From assembly GCA_003252375.1 (NCBI GenBank), contig QKEJ01000076.1, positions 1 to 32,760 on the forward strand: a stretch of 32,760 nucleotides of DNA, read 5' to 3'. Every line of letters begins with the position of its first letter. Position 1 is the stretch's first letter. This DNA is from Halodesulfovibrio sp. (GTDB lineage Bacteria; Desulfobacterota; Desulfovibrionia; Desulfovibrionales; Desulfovibrionaceae). This document shows, in pieces, positions 25,801-32,670 of the stretch. Both the position numbers and the translations under genes were made by a program. The notes under the pieces are model-generated. The model ran no database searches and had not been told where the DNA came from. It saw only the letters and a list, made by a program, of their open reading frames with translations.

Positions 25801-26427
25801 TGCGGCGGAGGAACGCACGGCCACGGGCACGTCCTCTACGCCAGCATCCTTGCAGATGGCGTTGTAGGCTTCGCGCACGCAGGTGCTTACGTCCTTGGGC
25901 AGTTCAACGGACAGGATGCCCGCCTGCACAAGGACGGAACGCTTGCGGAGCTGGTCGATGCCTTCGGGAGAGGTTGCAAAACCTTCAACCACGTTGTTCA
26001 CGAAGGAACGGGTCTTCAGCTGGTTGGCAACACCGGTTGCCTGGGCTTCGGCGCGAATCTCCTTGGCGAGATTCCGCACGAATTTCTGAAGAAATTCGGA
26101 ATCCTTGTTAATTTCAGGGTCGTTCCAATCAATGCGGTTGTATTCCTTGTCCACAATGGAACGAACGAGCGATGCGTTAACCTTGGTTTCCTCCAACACC
26201 TTGTGGAAGGCGATGGACGAAATGGCACGGAACTGGGGGGCACGGATATCAGGTACCTGGCTGATAATGGCGGTGTTGTAGTTCTTGCCGCCTACAAGAA
26301 GTTCAGCTTCTTCACCTATGGTAACAATGTCGGAACCGGTAAGAACCAACTTTTGCTTGATTTCATCAACATTGATTGCCTTATCGGCCTGTTTGGCCTT
26401 GGCCTGTTCAGCCTTGGTTTTGGCCAT
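22849..26427 (-). CDS. Phosphoenolpyruvate synthase-like protein, enlarged (1192 aa)
   Basis: PpsA/PPDK-superfamily protein; it would make PEP from pyruvate and ATP via a phospho-histidine. Seen in order: an ATP-grasp region (about 40-435; VGGKNYNT, VRSSAAGED, ISGTAFSADTATG, and FVQARPETRW at the end), the swivelling phosphohistidine domain (about 465-570) with catalytic His528 in GGDTSHAAITSRELGIPA, and the PEP-binding barrel. In the barrel VGLLRAEFML and GVHPRAL (to about 637) are separated from DFKSNEYRNLLGG (865-877) by about 190 extra helical residues (about 640-835). Later motifs are NPMLGYRG, SEIPSNAI, GSNDMTQMVLATDRDNA and Cys1029 in FCGQGVS. About 125 unmatched residues end the chain. 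Classical PpsA is about 790 aa. ATG 26427 has AAGGAG upstream. Confidence 0.85.
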   Translation of the reverse strand: MAKTKAEQAKAKQADKAINVDEIKQKLVLTGSDIVTIGEEAELLVGGKNYNTAIISQVPDIRAPQFRAISSIAFHKVLEETKVNASLVRSIVDKEYNRIDWNDPEINKDSEFLQKFVRNLAKEIRAEAQATGVANQLKTRSFVNNVVEGFATSPEGIDQLRKRSVLVQAGILSVELPKDVSTCVREAYNAICKDAGVEDVPVAVRSSAAGEDSRKKAFAGLQDTYLNIVGENMCVEAYHWDCASAYNLRSMTYRREAILDAMAKAEATGDDSIARKAKEEWAIENTSLSVCIMRMINPVISGTAFSADTATGCRGTNRKDLVSIDASYGLGEAVVGGMVTPDKFYVFKRDDLQEVVIRQMGCKDKKIVYDEKGGTKMVKVPDNEAYRWSLSLAQGEEVAKGVRNISKAYGSMIMDTEFCIDSADRLWFVQARPETRWNEELEQHPHTIFMRRLEVDAKAAAGAEVIVEGNGASRGAGQGNVKFLRSALELNKINKGDILAAERTDPDMVPGMRVAAAILADVGGDTSHAAITSRELGIPAIIGIQRLEALRALDGQDVTVDGTRGKVYRGLLPLNEVGGEMDLSVLPATKTKVGLILADVGQALFLSRLRDVEDFEVGLLRAEFMLGNVGVHPRALEAYDNGELEHVVNAKVKELDAKLTKRLREQLAAGIVGVDMKLREYVGHLTGLAAEIAQLTEQENLRGTDEVLAVHRKMRELDHKLDDHVAFATRRLDVLKTSDDLYEHVLCVMGFKDELAILKGSDPETKRRIAEIDAIAKARTAEASKIPAVLEMIKRITTLRNDVAQTTGMKKEIDDIRHIPEKIREVIRARGFRSGKEHYVQTLAQGLALFAMAFYGKDIIYRTTDFKSNEYRNLLGGSLFEHFEDNPMLGYRGVSRNLHDWELEAFKLARGVFGGTNLQIMLPFVRTLEEGRSMRRYLEQVHKLKSGVDGLKVILMSEIPSNAILAKEFIKEFDGFSIGSNDMTQMVLATDRDNASLSHIYDEEDPAVVWAILSTIFTGQKYGKKVGFCGQGVSNSVILRGLVAIAGIVSASVVPDTYFQTKMDMAAVENENIPTSKLGEWLGNQFLTKVRVLLENNGYGHILKKYKTAKDIMDWYEGELCRLHEQLRESIETPKEKFYRQELEQFRATFHKPVIYAGWDWCQTVEDALHQAGFANFDEQAKALEAQRKVAW

Positions 26428-26445
26428 AAAAGTTACTCCTTCGGA

Positions 26446-26491
26446 AAAGGTGCTCCACCTTTCGTTGAAAAACCGGAAACGTTGACGTTTC
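26446..26491 (-). promoter_or_regulatory. Paired hairpins in the pps leader
   Basis: Two perfect 7-bp inverted repeats lie just upstream of the pps ribosome binding site: AAAGGTG/CACCTTT with a 3-base loop (26446-26462) and GAAACGT/ACGTTTC with a 2-base spacer (26476-26491). If transcription starts near 26557, the leader is about 130 bases and both fold in the mRNA. There is no T-run, so they are not simple terminators. Confidence 0.35.
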
Positions 26492-26563
26492 GGGGACACG
26501 ATGCCCCATCCATTAACAGTCTGAATCTGGTTAGGAATTAACTGTCACGTATAGGCATTGTCC

Positions 26564-26592
26564 TATGTATCTCCGATGGTTAGTCGCGTCAA
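26564..26592 (-). promoter_or_regulatory. Candidate sigma70 promoter for the PEP-synthase-like gene
   Basis: On the minus strand TTGACG (26587-26592) and TACATA (26564-26569) are separated by 17 bases. They sit downstream of the pyc terminator-like hairpin, so pps could be transcribed independently of pyc. The -10 match is partial. Confidence 0.42.
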
Positions 26593-26623
26593 TGAGATCA
26601 TCTTCGCGTAGTACCAGCAACGG

Positions 26624-26660
26624 TAAAGCCGTCCGTTCCGGAACCGCCGGAACGGACGGC
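26624..26660 (-). terminator. Terminator-like hairpin after pyc
   Basis: A perfect 14-bp GC-rich stem (GCCGTCCGTTCCGG/CCGGAACGGACGGC, 5-base loop) begins 5 bases after the pyc stop. On the minus strand only TTTA follows, so termination may be partial or the hairpin may stabilise the 3' end. Confidence 0.65.
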
Positions 26661-26665
26661 GGCCA

Positions 26666-29600
26666 TTACGCTTCCAGTTTTACTCCGCAGTAGGGGCAGA
26701 ACGCGCCGCCTTCAGCGGATATGGGCTTCTGGCAAGCCTCATTGGGGCAACGGCGCGGCACGGGGCCAAGCTCAACGAGGAGCTCGCCTTCCTTGACCGG
26801 AACCATGACCCTGTTTTCCTTAAAGTCGGCTGTTTTGAGAACCCGCTTCACCATGCCGTCGGCAGGCGCAAGCACGGCCTTTTCCTGCTTCATGATGGAG
26901 ATGTTGAAGAGCTCTTCACCCTTCTGCACCATGTCTCCGGGGTTGACGTACATGACCCACATGTCGCCGTTGGAGGGGGCTGCCACATGGTTCGGGTTGT
27001 TCTTGTCCGCCTTTTCGTATCCGATACCCTCTTCCTCCTGCGGCACGGCAACCTGAATGTCGTGGCTCAGCATTTCGGAGTCGAGTATGTAACGCACAAC
27101 GCATTTGCCAGACTTGTCGGGACTTGTCTTGTGCAAAATGGTCATGGTGTGCGGTTTTTTGTTGCTGTCGACGAATTGCAGCTCCCGTCCGACCTCGAGA
27201 CCCTCGAACCAGACATCCAGCGGAACCCTGTTGGGGTTGCCGTAAGTCTGGCGGAACTGCACGGTCTTCAGTGCATCCGCGGGATGGTTGAGGTACATGA
27301 CGAATTCTTCATCCGTGGGTTTGCGCTTGATGTGTTCGATGAAGCTCTTTTCCTCACCGGCGAAGTCGATATTCTCCAGCGTTTCCAGCGGAGACTGCTC
27401 AGTGCGCGAGGCCAGGGCCTGCTTCCATTCGTCGCCGAAGGCGCTCTGGTACACCCAGTCTGGAGGGAAACCCAGGGGCATCTTGCCGAACTTGCCGAGC
27501 AGCAGGTCGCGGAAGGCATCGTTGCTGTCCTGATACAGGGCCAGACGCGCTTCTTCGAGCTCGGGCTGGCATTCGGCGCAGGCGTCCGCCTTGTTCACCT
27601 CGTCCAGCACGCCCAGCAGGTACTTCACCTCGTTTTCGCCGCCGCGCTTGTAGGCGCTGGTCACGGCAAGGAAGGCCGTGTTCCAGGTGATCTGCGAGCC
27701 CGGGGTCACGTCATGGTAGCGAACGATCTTGCGGGTGCCCGCAAGGAACTTGAGCATGTAGGGAAGCAGGTGGATATAGCCCTGCTTCATGGCCCCTTCC
27801 TGCGAGGAAGAGGTTGCGCCGCCGGGCATGCCGTGCTCCACAACATCATGGTCAATGCCCTGGAAGTACGGTGCGGTATAGCGGTCATAATACGGCATGA
27901 TCTGCTTGAGCACGAAGTTGCATTCGCGGATCATGTCCTTGTTCAGATTGGTCTTGAGGCCCAGTTCGTCCTCAAGGTAGGCGGCGGTGGAGAGCACCTC
28001 GCCCTGCCCGTACCAGCGCACGGCGGAACCGATGCCGGTGTCCACGATGTGTGCGCCGGCCTTGGCTGCCGCGCCCACGGCGGGAACAAAGAGGCCGTCG
28101 GTGTAGTGCCGGTGGTAGTGAACGACCAGACGGGGCCACTTCTTGCGCAGTGCCGTAATCAGTTCGGAGATGAACCTGGGCGGGCAGACGCCGGCCATGT
28201 CCTTGAGTCCGAGGATGATCATCTCGCTGGCCTTGGTCGCATTCACGCCGGCCACATCCGCAATCATGCGCAGGATGGATTCGGTTACGCCGAGGTAATG
28301 CGGCACATCGAATCCCTTGGCCCAGGACATGGAGATGGCCGGTTCGAAGACCACATCCTTGCGGTTCAGGGCCACTTCTGCAAAGGGGCGCATGTTGTCG
28401 ACATGGTTCAGGAAGTCGAAGCAGCGAATGACCTGATAATGGTCGCAGATCATTTCGCCGGTCAGACGCATCAGGTTCTTGGGCTGCGGCTTGTAGCCTA
28501 GCACGTTGGTGCTTCTGATGAGAATCTGCTTCAGCGTCTTGGGCGCGAACCGGTTCCACTGGAAGGCTTCCGTGAAGGGATAGGTCATGTTCGCCATCAT
28601 GGCGACGTGGAAATGGGCTCCGCCGCCGTTTTCGATGGAGAAGAAGCCGCAGTTGTCCAGATAGGGACCAATGAGCATGTCTTCGGCAACACGGAACCGG
28701 TTGCCGGAGTTGGACTGCGTGAGATCGCGGGGCGTCGTGTCGCAGAAGTGCACGAAGTCGGAGTCGCGCACGAAGTCCAGCAGTGCCTGACGGTCACCGC
28801 GCGGATACGCGGGCTCGGCCTTGAGAATCTTGGGCGCAATGGCCGGGAGCACGGGGTCGAAGACGCTGTTCCCGATACGGGGGGTATCGGGCGAGCGGTA
28901 TTCGCCAAGCTGCACGTGCGGGTTGTAGCCCTTGGCGCTGATGCAGGCGATGAGGCGCGACAGACGCAGCGCTTCTGGCGCAACGTCCGTATAGCACAGC
29001 AGCTCGGGAGTCTTGGCAATGAAGTTGGTATCGTAGGTCGCATCGCGGAACTTGGGATGCTTGATGACCTGCTTGAAGAACGGAATGGTCGTCTTCACGC
29101 CGCCGATGGCGTATTCGTTCAACGCGCGTTCAATGGTGCCAAGCACCTTGTTCCAGCCTCGGCCATAGGCAATGAGCAGGGCTCCGGCCGAATCGTAGTT
29201 CGAGGGGAACTCGTAGCCTGCGGAAAGGTTGGAGTCGATGCGGATGCCGGGGCCGCCGGGAGAAACGTACCGGGAGATGGCGCCGCAGTTGGGCGAGAAG
29301 TTGTCCTGCGGATCTTCGCAGTTGATGCGCAGCTGCATGGCCCACTGTGCCGGCGGGAACTCTTCTTCGGTCAGGCGCAGTTCGGCCCCGAAGGCAACCG
29401 CAATCTGTTCTTCCACAAGGTCGATGCCGTAGCGGCACTCGGTGATGCCGTGTTCGACCTGCAGGCGCGTGTTCACTTCGATCAGGTAGGGAACGCCCTC
29501 GGAGGTGACAAGGAACTCCACCGTGGCAAGGGAGTCATACTGCACCGAAAGCACCAGCTGGCGGGAGTAGTCCTTGAGGCGCGCACGCAGCTGGGGCGTG

Positions 29601-30379
29601 ATGAGCGGCGACGGTGAGGGAGAGATTTCCACGAGCTTCTGGTGATTGCGCTGTACGGTGCAGTCGCGTTCGTCAAAGGCGAAGGCGTTGCCGTACTTGT
29701 CCGCAATAACCTGAATCTCGATGTGCCGGACTGAGGAAAGATATTTTTCCACGTAGACGCGGGGGTTGCCGAAGGAGGCCTGCGCCATGGTGGAGGCCTT
29801 CACGAACGCGGATTCGAGCTCTTCCTGACTCTGCACAAGGAAGATGCCGCGGCCACCGCCACCGCCTTCGGCCTTGAGCATGATGGGGAAGCCGATTTCC
29901 TCGGCCAGGGCACGCGCCTGCGGAACGTCAACTGCGCCTTCCGAACCCGGAACAACCGGGACGTTGAGCTGCTTGGCCAGCTTGCGCACCTGCACCTTGT
30001 TGCCGAGCAGGTTCATGGCCTCGGCGGAGGAGCCGATGAAGATGATGCCTTCCTCGGCGCAGCGCCGGGGGAAGGTGTCATCCTCGGAAGCAAATCCCCA
30101 GCCGGGGTGGATGGCGACGACCCCGCGCTTCTTGGCGAGGTCAATGATGCGGTCGATGTCCAGATACGCTCGGGGGTCCTTGCCCAGAAGGAGCAGTTCC
30201 TGCGCAGCGGATGCGGCCGGAGACGTTTTGTCCACGTCGGTCGCCGTCATGATGGCGACTCCGTCGAACCGTTCACGGATGGAACGACAGATGCGACGTG
30301 CGGGAATACCGCGGTTGGCAACCAGAATTGGCTTGCCCTTTACTTCTTCCAGTACCTGATGGAACGTCTTGTTGGCCAT
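26666..30379 (-). CDS. pyc: Pyruvate carboxylase, divergent, with C-terminal zinc-ribbon-like tail
   Basis: A 1237-residue single-chain biotin enzyme making oxaloacetate from pyruvate, bicarbonate and ATP. The biotin carboxylase domain (about 15-460) has KAEGGGGGRG (169-178) and EVNTRLQVEHGITE (301-314). The carboxyltransferase domain (about 535-835) has DTTPRDLTQS (547-556), LKDMAG with the normally carboxylated lysine at 726, and HYHRHYTD, followed by MPGG (851-854). A biotin carrier domain (about 1130-1205) holds acceptor Lys1164 in ISIMKQEKAV, not the usual AMKM. The chain ends with CPNEAC and CPYC (Cys1211, 1216, 1228, 1231), a zinc-ribbon pattern. ATG 30379 follows GAGGA. birA lies 63 bases upstream. 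Oxaloacetate decarboxylase is less likely because the biotin carboxylase domain is present. Confidence 0.88.
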   Translation of the reverse strand: MANKTFHQVLEEVKGKPILVANRGIPARRICRSIRERFDGVAIMTATDVDKTSPAASAAQELLLLGKDPRAYLDIDRIIDLAKKRGVVAIHPGWGFASEDDTFPRRCAEEGIIFIGSSAEAMNLLGNKVQVRKLAKQLNVPVVPGSEGAVDVPQARALAEEIGFPIMLKAEGGGGGRGIFLVQSQEELESAFVKASTMAQASFGNPRVYVEKYLSSVRHIEIQVIADKYGNAFAFDERDCTVQRNHQKLVEISPSPSPLITPQLRARLKDYSRQLVLSVQYDSLATVEFLVTSEGVPYLIEVNTRLQVEHGITECRYGIDLVEEQIAVAFGAELRLTEEEFPPAQWAMQLRINCEDPQDNFSPNCGAISRYVSPGGPGIRIDSNLSAGYEFPSNYDSAGALLIAYGRGWNKVLGTIERALNEYAIGGVKTTIPFFKQVIKHPKFRDATYDTNFIAKTPELLCYTDVAPEALRLSRLIACISAKGYNPHVQLGEYRSPDTPRIGNSVFDPVLPAIAPKILKAEPAYPRGDRQALLDFVRDSDFVHFCDTTPRDLTQSNSGNRFRVAEDMLIGPYLDNCGFFSIENGGGAHFHVAMMANMTYPFTEAFQWNRFAPKTLKQILIRSTNVLGYKPQPKNLMRLTGEMICDHYQVIRCFDFLNHVDNMRPFAEVALNRKDVVFEPAISMSWAKGFDVPHYLGVTESILRMIADVAGVNATKASEMIILGLKDMAGVCPPRFISELITALRKKWPRLVVHYHRHYTDGLFVPAVGAAAKAGAHIVDTGIGSAVRWYGQGEVLSTAAYLEDELGLKTNLNKDMIRECNFVLKQIMPYYDRYTAPYFQGIDHDVVEHGMPGGATSSSQEGAMKQGYIHLLPYMLKFLAGTRKIVRYHDVTPGSQITWNTAFLAVTSAYKRGGENEVKYLLGVLDEVNKADACAECQPELEEARLALYQDSNDAFRDLLLGKFGKMPLGFPPDWVYQSAFGDEWKQALASRTEQSPLETLENIDFAGEEKSFIEHIKRKPTDEEFVMYLNHPADALKTVQFRQTYGNPNRVPLDVWFEGLEVGRELQFVDSNKKPHTMTILHKTSPDKSGKCVVRYILDSEMLSHDIQVAVPQEEEGIGYEKADKNNPNHVAAPSNGDMWVMYVNPGDMVQKGEELFNISIMKQEKAVLAPADGMVKRVLKTADFKENRVMVPVKEGELLVELGPVPRRCPNEACQKPISAEGGAFCPYCGVKLEA

Positions 30380-30442
30380 TCGATCCTCGTTATCCAAAAT
30401 ACGGAGACACCGGGTCACCGTGTTAAAAGGCGAACCGAAACA

Positions 30443-31387
30443 TCATTGGGGGATGTCTGCGTGTGACGAGAGGGAAATGCTACCTGAAGTAATAGCACAT
30501 TCATGACCGGACAGGAGAAGACGGAGCGCTCCGTTTTCGTTGACACCCAGAAGCCTGCCCGGACGATAGTCTTCATCACCACCGTGCACATTCACGTCAC
30601 GGCCCACCCAGGCAAGATGTATTTGTACGCGTCTTGTCAACTCTTCTCTGTTGCAGCGAACAACCTCGGTCTCATAACAAAAACGTACTCGATTCACAAG
30701 TGTTTGCCATAAAGTCATGACGGAAAGATTCGCGCCGCACTCGCGCAGACTGGTCGCGGGAACGGACCACCCTTCCCTGAGCAGCGAGGTCGGAGGGCTG
30801 GAGACAAGGTTGATGCCCACCCCTGCGGTCAGCGTATCTCCTACTTGTTCAATGAGAATGCCGCCGGTCTTGCTGCCGTTCAGCAGCAGGTCGTTGGGCC
30901 ATTTGAGGTCTACGTTCACCCCCAGATGGCGAAAGGCATGTGCAAAAAGATATCCCACGGTCAGTGGGGCGAAATCGTCAAGATGGGGGCCGCCAAAGGG
31001 GATCCGAAGTGCCGCGAAGATGTTGCCGGCAGGGGAATTCCATGGCCTGCGCAACTGCCCTCTTCCTGCGGTCTGGGTCACGGCGAGCAGGGATTCCCAC
31101 TCGTGCATAGTGCCATCCTCGGCAAGGCGCCGGGCGGCGTCAAGGCTTGAGGTGCTCGTGCCGCACAGGAAGGTGCTGCCTTCATTTTCGGGGGCGACTG
31201 AGGAATTCGTCAGAGGGGTACGTGTGCCGTAGGTCTCGGCGGACAGGACATTGTGTCCGTTCAGGGAAGACGGTGCCCATCGTGCACTGCGGATACCATC
31301 AATCCATGCCGGATGCGCCGATGCGAGCGTCTGATCGTCAAGCGGGCCTGCTATGCCGGGGAGGCCATCCCTTAGGATATACAACAT
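30443..31387 (-). CDS. birA: Biotin-[carboxylase] ligase BirA, without a DNA-binding domain
   Basis: A 314-residue biotin protein ligase that activates biotin to biotinoyl-AMP and attaches it to the carrier lysine of biotin enzymes. Seen: STSSLDAARRLA (79-89), the nucleotide loop AGRGQLRRPW (107-116), KWPNDLLL, KTGGILIE and AGVGINL. The usual loop is GRGRxGRxW; here the position matching E. coli Arg118 is Gln111. There is no N-terminal helix-turn-helix, so it cannot act as the biotin operon repressor. Instead the first ~70 residues are an unmatched extension. The likely partner, pyc, begins 63 bases downstream on the same strand. The ribosome binding site is weak (AGGTG). Confidence 0.9.
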   Translation of the reverse strand: MLYILRDGLPGIAGPLDDQTLASAHPAWIDGIRSARWAPSSLNGHNVLSAETYGTRTPLTNSSVAPENEGSTFLCGTSTSSLDAARRLAEDGTMHEWESLLAVTQTAGRGQLRRPWNSPAGNIFAALRIPFGGPHLDDFAPLTVGYLFAHAFRHLGVNVDLKWPNDLLLNGSKTGGILIEQVGDTLTAGVGINLVSSPPTSLLREGWSVPATSLRECGANLSVMTLWQTLVNRVRFCYETEVVRCNREELTRRVQIHLAWVGRDVNVHGGDEDYRPGRLLGVNENGALRLLLSGHECAITSGSISLSSHADIPQ

Positions 31388-31469
31388 GCTGTCGCACCTG
31401 CTATGATGACAGAATACACGTCATGACGCGAAGATTTCAAAGTGGACAGATCCTGTGCAAGAGGCTGGG

Positions 31470-32564
31470 ATGGAAGAATATATTGTTGGAGGGGCCGTAC
31501 GGGACTTGCTGCTGGGACGTCCGCCTCGAGAATATGACATTGCCTTTACGGGTACCGTGGAAGGCTTTATATGCCGCAATCCTTCGGCACGCAAGGCTGG
31601 AAATGACTTTTCCATTTGCATCCTCGACGGCCGCGAATATGCCCCTTTGCGTGGCAAATCGATCCATGAGGATCTTGCCTTGCGCGATTTTACCATCAAT
31701 GCCCTCGCCCTTGATTATTCCGGCAGAATCTACGCCCACCCTGACGCCCTGAACGATTTGCAATCCCGCTGCATGCGTCCTGCCGGGCCCACGGCGCTTG
31801 CCGATGACCCGGTGCGGGTCTTCCGGGCAGCACGGTTTGCAGCCACTCTGCCCGATTTTTCTCTCCACTCCGAGACCGTGGACCAGATGCGCCGTGTTGC
31901 CGCGTCCGGTGTGCTGGCCTCCGTGACGCCGGAGCGAGTGGCCGGCGAGTTGCTGAAAGCTCTGAAAACGCCTGCCCCTGGCAATTTCCTGCGTGTTCTC
32001 GATGCAGGAAACTGTCTGGCTCCCTGGTTTGGGGAGTTTGCCGGCGCGTCGGACATTCCCGCAGGTCCTCTGCCCTACCATGCGGAAAGCGTGCTGGAGC
32101 ACGTGGCGCAGGTCATGGATCGTTGTGCCGGTGACGCCGATGCCGTCTACATGGCGTTGTGTCATGATGTGGGCAAGACGGTCTCGCCCCCTGAGCAGCT
32201 GCCACACCACTATCGGCATGAGCACAGGGGCGAAGCCATGGCCGAGCAGCTGGGCGCACGGCTCAAGCTGTCCGTCCGGCTTGTTCGCGCCGGGGCCGTT
32301 GCGGCCCGGCAGCACATGAAGGGGGGCACATACCCTGCCCTGCGCAGGGGCACACGGGTGGATCTGCTCATGACATTGAACAGGCACAGCCTGCTTCTCC
32401 CTTTTGCCCGTCTGGTACAGGCCGACAGCGGTGTGGACCATGGCGAACGCATGCGCGGTGAGCTGGACGCCATTCTGCGGGTGGCCCTGCCGGATGCCCT
32501 GCGCAATCTGGGGCCGGAATCGGGCAGGCGGCTCAGGGAACTGCGTTGCGCAGTGCTGCCCTGA
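31470..32564 (+). CDS. CCA tRNA nucleotidyltransferase/poly(A) polymerase-type enzyme with HD domain
   Basis: A 364-residue class II nucleotidyltransferase. Seen: VGGAVRDLLLG (6-16), the catalytic metal motif as EYD (21-23), the EDLALRDFTINALALD segment (67-82), and DDPVRVFRAARFA (112-124). An HD domain follows with His232-Asp233 (CHDVGK), as in CCA-adding enzymes that also have phosphohydrolase activity. It would add or repair the tRNA 3' CCA end; poly(A) polymerase is the alternative within the same family. The first metal ligand, normally Asp, is Glu21 (see findings). ATG 31470 has AGAGG upstream; an in-frame GTG at 31455 lacks one. It diverges from birA, and the 82-base gap holds their promoters. 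Confidence 0.85.
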   Translation: MEEYIVGGAVRDLLLGRPPREYDIAFTGTVEGFICRNPSARKAGNDFSICILDGREYAPLRGKSIHEDLALRDFTINALALDYSGRIYAHPDALNDLQSRCMRPAGPTALADDPVRVFRAARFAATLPDFSLHSETVDQMRRVAASGVLASVTPERVAGELLKALKTPAPGNFLRVLDAGNCLAPWFGEFAGASDIPAGPLPYHAESVLEHVAQVMDRCAGDADAVYMALCHDVGKTVSPPEQLPHHYRHEHRGEAMAEQLGARLKLSVRLVRAGAVAARQHMKGGTYPALRRGTRVDLLMTLNRHSLLLPFARLVQADSGVDHGERMRGELDAILRVALPDALRNLGPESGRRLRELRCAVLP

Positions 32565-32608
32565 TCTTAGGATTTTGATGTAGAGCGTCGAGCGTGGGAC
32601 TTGCACAT

Positions 32609-32641
32609 GAAAAGGCCCGGTGCATTGCTGCACCGGGCCTT
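32609..32641. terminator. Bidirectional terminator between the nucleotidyltransferase gene and ppaC
   Basis: A perfect 13-bp stem (AAGGCCCGGTGCA/TGCACCGGGCCTT) with a TTGC loop. On the minus strand TTTT follows directly; on the plus strand only TTATTA. It sits between convergent stops. Confidence 0.85.
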
Positions 32642-32670
32642 ATTACATACGTCAGGCGAAGAGGTCCGAA

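Noticed and set aside
22690-26541. An open frame of about 1280 codons on the plus strand opposite the PEP-synthase-like gene
   Set aside because: It mirrors the minus-strand gene in a GC-rich region, where antisense frames stay open through codon bias. Its translation has the His/Gly/Val-rich, domainless look of an antisense shadow, while the minus strand shows conserved motifs, a ribosome binding site and a terminator.
22849-30379. Possibility that the PEP-synthase-like and pyruvate carboxylase genes are frameshifted or fused artefacts because of their size
   Set aside because: Both have single continuous frames with motifs in the expected order, good ribosome binding sites and hairpins after the stops. 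The extra segments are in frame and have protein-like composition.
31437-32633. A 398-codon minus-strand frame opposite the nucleotidyltransferase gene
   Set aside because: It is antisense to a gene with clear catalytic motifs and runs into the terminator. No domain is visible.
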